Assembly (NCBI RefSeq): GCF_018373095.1
Contig: NZ_JAHAHT010000027.1
Location: forward strand, 1 to 19,850
Length of the DNA: 19,850 nt
Reading direction: 5' to 3'
Source: Haemophilus parahaemolyticus
Lineage (GTDB): Bacteria > Pseudomonadota > Gammaproteobacteria > Enterobacterales > Pasteurellaceae
The position numbers were made by a program, and so were the translations under genes. The notes below the pieces were generated by a model, which worked only from the letters and a program-made list of their open reading frames with translations, searched no databases and was not told the DNA's origin. Shown here piece after piece: positions 8,106 to 14,502 of this stretch (its first letter is position 1; the number at the start of each line of letters is the position of its first letter).

Positions 8106-8135
8106 GTTTGCTATCCTTTATGTAAATTTTGGGCG

Positions 8136-8163
8136 AAAAAAAATCGCTTGTGAAAAAGCGATT
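8136..8163 (-). terminator. Leader terminator T2, upstream of the amidohydrolase
   Basis: In the leftward transcript, arms AATCGCTT (8163-8156) and AAGCGATT (8149-8142) form an 8-bp stem with a 6-nt loop, running into eight U's (8143-8136). It is 31 bases ahead of the amidohydrolase start, so leftward transcription must pass it to reach the gene. Confidence 0.8.
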
Positions 8164-8171
8164 CGATCAAA

Positions 8172-8264
8172 TTAAGGAAAAATGAATAAAAAAACAGCTA
8201 CGCCTCGAAGAACGATGCGTAGCTGAACAAACAATGTATAAGGAGTTAATATATGAAGATTCAT
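8172..8264 (-). CDS. Possible leader peptide spanning terminator T1
   Basis: An ATG at 8264 opens a 30-codon frame that starts MNLHILTPYTLF and ends in a run of hydrophobic codons before TAA at 8174-8172. It runs right through terminator T1 and stops nine bases before T2. Translation would therefore hinder T1 folding, the arrangement seen in E. coli pyrL of the pyrBI attenuator. There is no good Shine-Dalgarno and the ATG directly follows the 5' hairpin, so translation is doubtful. Confidence 0.25.
   Translation of the reverse strand: MNLHILTPYTLFVQLRIVLRGVAVFLFIFP
8188..8225 (-). terminator. Leader terminator T1 (end of the putative small RNA)
   Basis: In the leftward transcript, CAGCTACGC (8225-8217) pairs with GCGTAGCTG (8203-8195), nine perfect pairs, with three more inside (CGA/TCG), and is followed by seven U's (8194-8188). 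It is one of the strongest terminators in the window and is oriented leftward only. Confidence 0.85.
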
Positions 8265-8289
8265 TTCTAGTTTCTACGTTTAAAACTAG
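8188..8289 (-). ncRNA. Candidate small RNA or attenuator leader with CUCCU motifs
   Basis: A transcript starting about 7 bases after the -10 at 8301-8296 would begin near 8289 and end at T1, giving about 100 nt. Reading 5' to 3' it has a 7-bp hairpin (CTAGTTT 8289-8283 with AAACTAG 8273-8267), a short AU-rich stretch, the motif TAACTCCTTATA (8250-8239), and the terminator stem. ACUCCUUA nearly repeats the 16S rRNA anti-Shine-Dalgarno, and a second CUCCU sits at the very 5' end, so it could pair with ribosome-binding sites. Equally it could be only the leader of the amidohydrolase. I recognise no known RNA family. Confidence 0.45.
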
Positions 8290-8295
8290 GAGTGT

Positions 8296-8324
8296 AGTAT
8301 AGCAATGTTGTTAGTAAAAAGCAA
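8296..8324 (-). promoter_or_regulatory. Leftward promoter for the leader/amidohydrolase
   Basis: Read leftwards: TTGCTT (8324-8319), 17 bases, then TATACT (8301-8296), with a TG one base ahead of the -10 (extended -10 form). The -10 is five of six to consensus. The PurR-like box overlaps its -35 hexamer. Confidence 0.65.
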
Positions 8325-8332
8325 ACGATTGC
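8321..8332. promoter_or_regulatory. PurR-like operator
   Basis: GCAAACGATTGC differs at one base from the PurR core GCAAACGTTTGC. It overlaps the -35 of the leftward promoter, an effective place for repression, and lies seven bases ahead of the -35 of the rightward thiB promoter. PurR, with hypoxanthine or guanine, represses purine genes and also codBA in E. coli. Whether purR exists in this genome cannot be seen here. Confidence 0.5.
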
Positions 8333-8338
8333 AAGCGG

Positions 8339-8367
8339 TTGAATTTCTCTTTTTTTTTGCATAGAAT
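8339..8367 (+). promoter_or_regulatory. Promoter of the TPP riboswitch-thiB transcript
   Basis: TTGAAT (8339-8344) and TAGAAT (8362-8367) are 17 bases apart. The expected start near 8374 lies only a few bases ahead of riboswitch helix P1. An uptake word, CAAGCGGT, overlaps the -35 at 8332-8339. Confidence 0.55.
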
Positions 8368-8376
8368 TCGTGCTGT

Positions 8377-8470
8377 TCTCATCGGAGTGCAAGGATTAAC
8401 AATCTATGCTGAGAGGTGTAAGCCAATCCGTAGAACCTGAACTGAATAATTTCAGCGTAGGGATTTGAGA
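8377..8470 (+). ncRNA. TPP riboswitch (THI element)
   Basis: The conserved landmarks of the thiamine-pyrophosphate aptamer appear in order: GGAGTGC (8384-8390), CTGAGA (8409-8414), ACCTGA (8435-8440), then the CTGAATAATTTCAGCG hairpin and GTAGGGA (8457-8463). TCTCA (8377-8381) can close helix P1 with TGAGA (8466-8470). It binds thiamine pyrophosphate and should lower expression of the thiB gene that starts 51 bases later. The aptamer call is secure; its mode of action is described separately. Confidence 0.95.
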
Positions 8471-8481
8471 CGAGTGATCGA

Positions 8482-8515
8482 CTTAAATCCTTTGATTTAA
8501 AATTTAAACAAAGGA
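8482..8515 (+). promoter_or_regulatory. Riboswitch expression platform: Shine-Dalgarno sequestor and competing helix
   Basis: TCCTTTG (8488-8494) is a perfect complement of CAAAGGA (8509-8515), which contains the thiB Shine-Dalgarno. CTTAAATCC (8482-8490) can instead pair with GGATTTGAG (8461-8469), the 3' side of P1, over nine pairs with one G-U. The two pairings exclude each other through TCC at 8488-8490. No T tract follows, so control is probably at translation. Confidence 0.6.
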
Positions 8516-8521
8516 AACATT

Positions 8522-9517
8522 ATGAAAACTGTATCTTTGACTTTATCTGTCATTGGTTTAGCCGTTGCTACTTCTGCTTTTGCTACTGAAAAACCTGTAC
8601 TCAATGTTTACACTTATGATTCGTTCGCTTCAAAATATGGCCCTGCTTCGCAATTAGAAGCCAATTTTGAAAAAGTGTGTCACTGCGATCTGCGTTTTTT
8701 ACCATTTGATAATGGTGTAACAATGTTGAATCGTGTTCGTTTAGAAGGTAAAAAAACCAAAGCTGATGTTGTGGTTGGCATCGATAATTTTACTCAAGCT
8801 GAAGCAGAAAAAAGCGGGTTGTTTGCTGCAAATGAATTAACCCTACAAGATACTGCATTACCGATCACTTGGCAAAGCCACATTTTTTACCCATACGATT
8901 ACAGCGAATATGCATTCATTTATAATAAAGAGAAATTAACAAATCCGCCGAAATCGTTAAAAGAGCTCTTTGAGCGTCAAGATTTACGCATTATTTACCA
9001 AGACCCGCGCACTAGCACGGTAGGGCGTGGATTACTTGTATGGGCAAATCAAGTGCTTGCTTCAGAAGGCGAGATGAGCAAATGGTGGGAAAGCTTAGCA
9101 AAACACACAGTAACTGTTGGTAAAGGCTGGTCTGAAACTTATGGTGCCTATTTAAAAGGCGAAGCAGATATGGTATTGAGTTACACTACTTCACCGCTTT
9201 ATCATCAATGGTATGAAAATGATAATAAAAATGTAGCAGCAATTTTTGAAGAAGGACATTTGATGCAAGTCGAGCTTGCTGCCATTTTAAAAAGCAGCCA
9301 ACAAAAACCGCTTGCTCAGCAATTCTTACGTTTCTTACACGAGCCTGAATCGCAAAAAATTATTGCGAAATCGAATATCATGAAGCCTGTTGTGGCAGGT
9401 GAGATTGATCCGCTTTTAACGTCTTTGCCGAAAATTAAAGTATTGGAAACACTACAGCCTAATGCAGATTTAGTTCGTCAGTGGTTGGCAAATTGGCAAA
9501 AAGCGGTTAGTAAGTAA
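8522..9517 (+). CDS. thiB: Thiamine/TPP ABC transporter periplasmic binding protein
   Basis: ThiB (TbpA) captures thiamine, thiamine phosphate and TPP in the periplasm and hands them to the ThiP permease. The 331-residue product has a classical signal peptide, cleaved after Ala21 (SAFA before TEK), then VLNVYTYDSFASKYGP, a CHC pair, KADVVVGIDN, the family stretches IYQDPRTSTVGRGLL, GWSETYGAYLKGEADMVLSYTTSP and EGHLMQVE, and it ends WQKAVSK. ATG 8522 sits six bases after AAAGGA, which the upstream TPP riboswitch can mask. A terminator at 9580-9606 follows, and neither thiP nor thiQ is in the window, unlike the usual thiBPQ operon. Confidence 0.95.
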   Translation: MKTVSLTLSVIGLAVATSAFATEKPVLNVYTYDSFASKYGPASQLEANFEKVCHCDLRFLPFDNGVTMLNRVRLEGKKTKADVVVGIDNFTQAEAEKSGLFAANELTLQDTALPITWQSHIFYPYDYSEYAFIYNKEKLTNPPKSLKELFERQDLRIIYQDPRTSTVGRGLLVWANQVLASEGEMSKWWESLAKHTVTVGKGWSETYGAYLKGEADMVLSYTTSPLYHQWYENDNKNVAAIFEEGHLMQVELAAILKSSQQKPLAQQFLRFLHEPESQKIIAKSNIMKPVVAGEIDPLLTSLPKIKVLETLQPNADLVRQWLANWQKAVSK

Positions 9518-9527
9518 TACACATTCC

Positions 9528-9550
9528 CCCTTTCCCCTTATGGGAGAGGG
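9528..9550. repeat. C-rich/G-rich hairpin downstream of thiB
   Basis: CCCTTTCCC (9528-9536) pairs with GGGAGAGGG (9542-9550) over nine positions (one G-T), with a 5-nt loop. No T run follows directly. A similar CT/GA hairpin lies after folK at 12273-12294. Confidence 0.5.
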
Positions 9551-9579
9551 CAATTTTACCTTAAGTAGAGAGAACTAAT

Positions 9580-9606
9580 AAAAACAGAAAGGAATGCTGT
9601 TTTTTT
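9580..9606 (+). terminator. Intrinsic terminator after thiB
   Basis: AAAAACAG (9580-9587) and CTGTTTTT (9597-9604) form an 8-bp stem with a 9-nt loop, and the T run continues to 9606. It separates thiB from dksA. Confidence 0.7.
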
Positions 9607-9616
9607 GCAAAAAGAT

Positions 9617-9645
9617 TTGCCAAACGTATTAACTTCTGTTATCTA
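9617..9645 (+). promoter_or_regulatory. dksA promoter
   Basis: TTGCCA (9617-9622), 17 bases, TATCTA (9640-9645), with a TG one base ahead of the -10. About 85 bases of leader follow before dksA, in which TACCCCT (9677-9683) can pair with AGGGGTA (9709-9715). Confidence 0.6.
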
Positions 9646-9737
9646 TAGCGTCCTTAAAAATCCCTATACTTTTTTCTACCCCTTTTTTGCTCCTTTTAAG
9701 GTAGGACTAGGGGTAACTTAACTAACAGGAGTGTAAT

Positions 9738-10184
9738 ATGGCAGTGGGCAATACCACGTCTTTAGGTTTATTATCTCTCGCAGGGGTAAAACCTTACGAA
9801 CTGAAAAAGAATGAAGAATATATGAATGATGCTCAAAAAGAGCACTTCACTAAAATTCTGAAAGCGTGGCATTCTCAAATCATGGATGAAGCCGCTCGCA
9901 CGAAAAACCAAATGCAGGAAGATGTGACTAACTTCGCAGACCCTGCAGACCGTGCAACTCAGGAAGAAGAGTTCAATTTAGAATTACGCAACCGTGATCG
10001 TGAGCGTAAATTATTAAAAAAAATTGAACAAACTTTACATAAAATTTCTGATGATGATTACGGCTATTGTGAAACTTGTGGCATAGAAATTGGCTTAAAA
10101 CGCCTTGAAGCTCGCCCAACTGCAGATTTATGTATTGACTGTAAAACCCTTGCTGAAATCCGTGAAAAACAACTTGGTTTATAA
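9738..10184 (+). CDS. dksA: RNA polymerase-binding transcription factor DksA
   Basis: DksA binds the secondary channel of RNA polymerase and, with ppGpp, lowers rRNA promoter activity and raises amino-acid promoters. The 148-residue product is full length. The coiled-coil tip carries the DPADRA motif (Asp68, Asp71, Ala73), and the zinc finger has four cysteines, Cys111, Cys114, Cys132 and Cys135, so this is the zinc-containing form rather than the C-minus paralogue. ATG 9738 follows CAGGAGTG. It is expressed from its own promoter and followed by a terminator hairpin before pcnB; dksA-pcnB-folK is a conserved gammaproteobacterial order. Confidence 0.97.
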   Translation: MAVGNTTSLGLLSLAGVKPYELKKNEEYMNDAQKEHFTKILKAWHSQIMDEAARTKNQMQEDVTNFADPADRATQEEEFNLELRNRDRERKLLKKIEQTLHKISDDDYGYCETCGIEIGLKRLEARPTADLCIDCKTLAEIREKQLGL

Positions 10185-10191
10185 GATAAAC

Positions 10192-10226
10192 AACGGAGAA
10201 TGGTCGCATTCTCCGTTATTACTTTT
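10192..10226 (+). terminator. Terminator after dksA
   Basis: AACGGAGAATG (10192-10202) and CATTCTCCGTT (10207-10217) form a perfect 11-bp stem with a GTCG loop, followed by a broken T stretch. It should end most dksA transcripts ahead of pcnB. Confidence 0.75.
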
Positions 10227-10240
10227 AGCCTAATTTAAAC

Positions 10241-10253
10241 GAGGTGAATTATT
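10241..10253 (+). promoter_or_regulatory. Shine-Dalgarno and AUU start codon of pcnB
   Basis: GAGGTGA (10241-10247) is followed by ATT ATT TTT. The in-frame TGA at 10245-10247 rules out any start further upstream, and the second ATT (10251-10253) is well spaced. AUU starts are checked by IF3, so expression should be weak and rise when IF3 is limiting. Confidence 0.65.
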
Positions 10254-11786
10254 TTTAATTACATTAAATCATTTTTTTCTCGTCCTAAAAAAGCAAAAAA
10301 ATCAGCAGAAGAAGTCATTATTTATGCAGAGAAAAAAATTGATAATCGCCCAACGCGTTCTGCTGTTGAGCTAAAACGAATAGAACGAGCGACATTCAAA
10401 GGTAAAAAAGCCCAAGATGGCGTACCCTCCCATATTTTGCATAAAAAACATACCACCCACGCAGGGCAATATGGTATTAGCCCGAAAGATTTCCCGAAAA
10501 ATGCGTTAGCTATTGTTGAAAAATTACACCGTGCAGGCCATGAGGCCTACATTGTAGGCGGTTGCGTTCGCGATTTATTGCTCGGTAAAAAACCAAAAGA
10601 TTTTGATATTTCAACCAATGCTTGCCCTGAAGAGGTGCAGAAAATTTTTGGGCGTCAATGTCGCTTAGTGGGACGCCGTTTCCGCTTAGCACATATTATG
10701 TATGGTCGCGAAATTTTTGAAGTTGCCACTTTCCGTGCGGGTCATGAAAATTACACTAACGATAAAATCTCTAAAGTCAGTGATGAAGGAATGCTGTTGC
10801 GAGATAACGTTTACGGCACGTTGTTTGAAGATGCTGGGCGTCGAGATTTCTCCGTCAATGCGTTCTATTACGATCCTCGCCACAATTTAATTTACGATTT
10901 CTTCAACGGGATTGAAGATCTGCGTGCAGGTAAATTGCGTTTATTAGGTGATCCAACACAACGTTATCAAGAAGATCCTGTGCGAATGTTACGTGCAATT
11001 CGCTTTATGGCGAAATTGGATATGTTCTTGGACAAAGAGACCGAAGCACCACTTAAAACCCTTGCACCGTTGTTAGGCAACATTCCTGCCGCACGTCTCT
11101 TTGATGAGTCGTTAAAACTCTTGCAATCGGGAGCGGGTTTTAAAACGTACGAATTGTTGCGTGAGTATCATTTATTTGAGCAACTTTTCCCTGTGCTCAC
11201 GCCGTTTTTCACTGAGCATCAAGACTCAAATGCGGAGCGAATGATCAAGCGAGCCTTGATGTCTACCGATGACCGCATTCGCGATAAATTACCGGTGAAC
11301 CCTGCATTTTTATTTGCAGCGTTATTCTGGTATCCGCTGCGTGAAAAAATTGATGAGTTGAAAAACGAAGGCGGTTTGAATACGCACGATTCAATGATGC
11401 TTGCTGCAAATGAAATTTTAGACGAAAGCTGCAAAGCCGTGGCATTGCATCGCCGTCACACGGGCATTATCCGCGAGATTTGGGCGTTACAATTCCAAAT
11501 GACTAAACGCACAGCTAAGCGTGCCCTACAAACCTTGGAAGTACAAAAATTCCGTGCAGGTTTTGATTTACTCGTGATGCGTGCCGAAACCGAAGGTGGC
11601 GATCTGGTCGAACTCTCTGCTTGGTGGCACGAGTTCCAATTCAGTAACGATAAACAACGTGATGAAATGTTGCAAGCGGTGAAAAAACTGCCAAATTTTG
11701 CTAACGAAGAGATCAAGAAAAAACGCCGCCGCAAAACATTTCGTCGTAAAAAACCTGCGAATAAAAAAGCGGAGGTAAATGCCTAA
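10251..11786 (+). CDS. pcnB: Poly(A) polymerase I, probable AUU start
   Basis: PcnB adds 3' poly(A) tails that promote RNA decay and shares its fold with CCA-adding enzymes. Counting from ATT 10251 (511 residues), the nucleotidyltransferase motif GGCVRDLLLGKKPKDFD spans about 103-119 with metal-binding Asp117 and Asp119, RRDFSVNA carries Asp199, and the EDPVRMLRAIRFMAKL helix follows. The C-terminus is a basic KKKRRRKTFRRKK tail. No ATG, GTG or TTG is in frame before TTG 10437, yet the frame is open and coding-like back to a TGA at 10245. GAGGTG (10241-10246) sits correctly before ATT 10251, and the new N-terminus, MFNYIKSFFSR, resembles that of E. coli PcnB, known to start at AUU. The stop overlaps the folK start by one base. 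Confidence 0.9.
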   Translation: MFNYIKSFFSRPKKAKKSAEEVIIYAEKKIDNRPTRSAVELKRIERATFKGKKAQDGVPSHILHKKHTTHAGQYGISPKDFPKNALAIVEKLHRAGHEAYIVGGCVRDLLLGKKPKDFDISTNACPEEVQKIFGRQCRLVGRRFRLAHIMYGREIFEVATFRAGHENYTNDKISKVSDEGMLLRDNVYGTLFEDAGRRDFSVNAFYYDPRHNLIYDFFNGIEDLRAGKLRLLGDPTQRYQEDPVRMLRAIRFMAKLDMFLDKETEAPLKTLAPLLGNIPAARLFDESLKLLQSGAGFKTYELLREYHLFEQLFPVLTPFFTEHQDSNAERMIKRALMSTDDRIRDKLPVNPAFLFAALFWYPLREKIDELKNEGGLNTHDSMMLAANEILDESCKAVALHRRHTGIIREIWALQFQMTKRTAKRALQTLEVQKFRAGFDLLVMRAETEGGDLVELSAWWHEFQFSNDKQRDEMLQAVKKLPNFANEEIKKKRRRKTFRRKKPANKKAEVNA

Positions 11787-12259
11787 TGAAAACCGTTTAT
11801 GTTGCCTTAGGTTCAAACCTCAATGATCCGCTTAATCAGATAAAACAAGCGGTGCAATCGTTACAAGCATTTGCAATTAACTTTGAAGTCAGCCCATTTT
11901 ACGGCTCAAAACCTGTTGGCCCGCAAGATCAGCCTGATTATGTAAATGCGGTCGCAAAATTCGAGACAAATCTGACCGCTCTTGAATTATTAGACAAGCT
12001 ACAACATATAGAGAATTCGCAAGGGCGTGTGAGACTTCGTCGCTGGGGCGAACGCACGCTAGATTTAGATCTCATTTTATATAGTGATGAACAGATCCAA
12101 AATGAGCGTTTAACCGTGCCACATATTGAAATGCAAAACCGCGAATTTGTGATCGTGCCGATGTATGATCTTTCACCAGATTTGGTGCTCCCAAGCGGTC
12201 AGAAATTGGCAGAAATTTACCAACGGTTTAAAGATCATCAGATGGTAGTTTTTGAATAA
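11786..12259 (+). CDS. folK: 2-amino-4-hydroxy-6-hydroxymethyldihydropteridine pyrophosphokinase (HPPK)
   Basis: FolK transfers pyrophosphate from ATP to 6-hydroxymethyl-dihydropterin, the step before dihydropteroate synthase in folate synthesis. The 157-residue product starts with the VALGSNL strand, has SPFYGSKPVGPQDQPDYVNAV for pterin binding, the RRWGERTLDLDLILY motif with the magnesium ligands Asp93 and Asp95, and NREFVIVPM near the end. Length is usual for the family. Its ATG overlaps the pcnB stop (TAATG), with GGAGGT inside the pcnB end, so the two are translationally coupled. Two Apl-type uptake words lie within the gene. Confidence 0.96.
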   Translation: MKTVYVALGSNLNDPLNQIKQAVQSLQAFAINFEVSPFYGSKPVGPQDQPDYVNAVAKFETNLTALELLDKLQHIENSQGRVRLRRWGERTLDLDLILYSDEQIQNERLTVPHIEMQNREFVIVPMYDLSPDLVLPSGQKLAEIYQRFKDHQMVVFE

Positions 12260-12272
12260 TAAAAAATGTTTG

Positions 12273-12294
12273 CTCTCTCCGTTCGCGGAGGGAG
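12273..12294. repeat. CT/GA hairpin with TTCG loop after folK
   Basis: CTCTCTCCG (12273-12281) pairs with CGGAGGGAG (12286-12294) around a TTCG loop, nine pairs with one G-T. No T run follows, so it is more likely an mRNA-end stabiliser or a dispersed intergenic hairpin than a plain terminator. Confidence 0.5.
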
Positions 12295-12318
12295 GGAAGT
12301 TAAATATAAGGAATAACC

Positions 12319-14349
12319 ATGTCAAATCCATTACTCAACTACACAGGCTTGCCGCCATTCTCGCAAATTAAACCTGAACATATCCAACCTGCGGTAGAAG
12401 CTGTGATTAAAGAATGCCGTGAAACTATTGAACGCGTTTCACAAATCGACAATCCAACCTGGGAAAATTTCTATCTGCCACAAGTGATGGCGGGTGATAA
12501 ATTTAACCGTGCGTGGTCACCCATCGGGCATTTAAATGGCGTGAAGAACTCGCCTGAATTACGCGAAGCCTATCAAGCCTGCTTGCCGTTATTATCCGAT
12601 TACAGCACTTGGGCAGGGCAACACCAAGGTTTGTATCAAAGTTATGTGAAGCTCAAAAAGTCTCCAGAATTTGCGACCTATTCTGTGGCACAGAAAAAAG
12701 CAGTCGAAAATAGCCTGCGTGATTTTGAGCTTTCTGGCATTTCATTGCCAGCCGACAAACAAAAACGCTACGGCGAAGTTTCTGCACGCTTATCAGAGCT
12801 CGGCTCACAATTTAGTAATAACGTGTTAGATGCAACAATGGGTTGGGATATTGTTGTGACAGACGAGGCACAGCTTAAAGGTTTGCCAGAATCAGCATTA
12901 GAAGCGGCAAAATTATCTGCCCAAAGCAAAGGTAAAGAGGGCTATCGTTTCACCCTTGAATTCCCAAGCTATTACCCTGTGTTAGTCTATTGTGAAAACC
13001 GCGAATTGCGCGAAATGCTCTACAAAGAGTACGCCACCCGTGCTTCCGATCAAGGTTCAAATGCAGGCAAATGGGACAACTCAGCGAACATTGAGGAGAA
13101 ATTAAAACTTCGTCTTGAAATGGCACAATTGCTTGGTTTTGAAACCTATGCTCATCTTTCATTAGCGACCAAAATGGCGGAAAACCCGCAACAAGTGGTC
13201 AATTTCTTGGAAGATCTTGCAAAACGTTCAAAAGAGCAAGGCAAAAACGAAATTTGCGAATTGAAAAAATTTGTTAGAGAAAACTACGGTGTGGAAACCC
13301 TAGAACCTTGGGATATTGCTTTCTATAGTGAGAAACAAAAACAAGCGTTGTATGCTATCAACGACGAAGAACTTCGTCCGTATTTCCCAGAAGATCGCGT
13401 ACTTTCAGGCTTATTTGAGCTTATGAAACGCATTTTTGGCTTACGTATTGAAGAGAAATTTGGCATTGACACCTGGCACGAAGATGTGCGTTTCTTCCAA
13501 ATTTATGACGAAAAAGGCGAAGAGCGCGGCTCGTTCTACTTAGACTTATACGCTCGTGAAAATAAACGTGGCGGGGCGTGGATGGATGACTGTATCAATC
13601 AAAAACGCTTAGCAGATGGTTCATTACAAAAGCCCGTGGCGTATTTAACCTGTAACTTCAACAAGCCAATCGGCGACAAACCTGCGTTGTTCACCCACGA
13701 TGAAGTGACTACGCTCTTCCATGAATTCGGACACGGTATTCACCATATGCTGACCCAAATTGATGTAGGCGACGTGGCGGGCATCAACGGTGTGCCGTGG
13801 GATGCGGTGGAATTGCCAAGCCAATTCTTAGAAAATTGGTGCTGGGAAGAAGAAGCCTTACAGTTTATTTCAGGGCATTATGAAACGGGCGAACCGTTGC
13901 CGAAAGAGAAACTCACGCAGTTACTGAAAGCGAAAAATTTCCAAGCAGCAATGTTTGTTCTGCGTCAGTTAGAATTCGGTTTATTCGACTTCCGCTTACA
14001 CTTAGCTCAGCCGCGTGAAGGCTTGGTGTTAGAGACCTTACAAGCGGTCAAAAAAGATGTCGCTGTTGTAAAAACACCTGAATGGGTGCGTACCCCGCAC
14101 AGCTTTAGCCATATTTTCGCAGGCGGTTATGCAGCAGGTTATTACAGCTACTTATGGGCAGAAGTGTTGTCGGCAGATGCATTCTCAAAATTTGAAGAAG
14201 AAGGCATTTTCAACCGCCAAACAGGGCAAGCCTTCTTAGATTGCATCTTAACCCGTGGCGGTTCCGAAGAGCCAATGGTGTTATTCGAACGTTTCCGTGG
14301 ACGTAAACCAACCCTTGATGCACTGTTAAGACACAAAGGGATTGCGTAG
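12319..14349 (+). CDS. prlC: Oligopeptidase A
   Basis: PrlC (OpdA) is a cytosolic zinc M3-family oligopeptidase that degrades signal-peptide fragments and other short peptides. The 676-residue protein is full length. The catalytic zinc motif LFHEFGHGIHH places His468, Glu469 and His472, followed by the ELPSQFLENW helix that supplies the third ligand and by the substrate-binding GGYAAGYYSYLWAEVLSADAF segment near the C-terminus. ATG 12319 follows ATAAGGAA. It stands alone on the plus strand, after the folK hairpin, with a nested hairpin downstream. An uptake word lies near 14040. Confidence 0.97.
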   Translation: MSNPLLNYTGLPPFSQIKPEHIQPAVEAVIKECRETIERVSQIDNPTWENFYLPQVMAGDKFNRAWSPIGHLNGVKNSPELREAYQACLPLLSDYSTWAGQHQGLYQSYVKLKKSPEFATYSVAQKKAVENSLRDFELSGISLPADKQKRYGEVSARLSELGSQFSNNVLDATMGWDIVVTDEAQLKGLPESALEAAKLSAQSKGKEGYRFTLEFPSYYPVLVYCENRELREMLYKEYATRASDQGSNAGKWDNSANIEEKLKLRLEMAQLLGFETYAHLSLATKMAENPQQVVNFLEDLAKRSKEQGKNEICELKKFVRENYGVETLEPWDIAFYSEKQKQALYAINDEELRPYFPEDRVLSGLFELMKRIFGLRIEEKFGIDTWHEDVRFFQIYDEKGEERGSFYLDLYARENKRGGAWMDDCINQKRLADGSLQKPVAYLTCNFNKPIGDKPALFTHDEVTTLFHEFGHGIHHMLTQIDVGDVAGINGVPWDAVELPSQFLENWCWEEEALQFISGHYETGEPLPKEKLTQLLKAKNFQAAMFVLRQLEFGLFDFRLHLAQPREGLVLETLQAVKKDVAVVKTPEWVRTPHSFSHIFAGGYAAGYYSYLWAEVLSADAFSKFEEEGIFNRQTGQAFLDCILTRGGSEEPMVLFERFRGRKPTLDALLRHKGIA

Positions 14350-14363
14350 AATAGACAGAACGA

Positions 14364-14414
14364 AAGCTATTATTTAGGCAGGGATACTTTTTATCCTATA
14401 CCAAATAATAGCTT
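14364..14414. terminator. Nested hairpin after prlC
   Basis: Outer arms AAGCTATTATTT (14364-14375) and AAATAATAGCTT (14403-14414) are perfectly complementary over 12 bases; an inner stem GGATA (14382-14386)/TATCC (14392-14396) stacks within. It lies between convergent prlC and the hemerythrin gene. The T content after the outer arm is modest (ATTCTT). Confidence 0.5.
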
Positions 14415-14502
14415 ATTCTTAAAACTATCCATTCCAGCAAATTATAGATTATCTCATATGCTAGTTTCGCTTGTCTTCGCAACAAGGGAAGATAAAGGAA
14501 AT

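Noticed and set aside
8253..8270. Five-codon plus-strand ORF after AAGGAG, as a leader peptide for thiB
   Set aside because: It lies upstream of the plus-strand promoter at 8339-8367; AAGGAG here is the complement of the CUCCUU motif in the leftward RNA.
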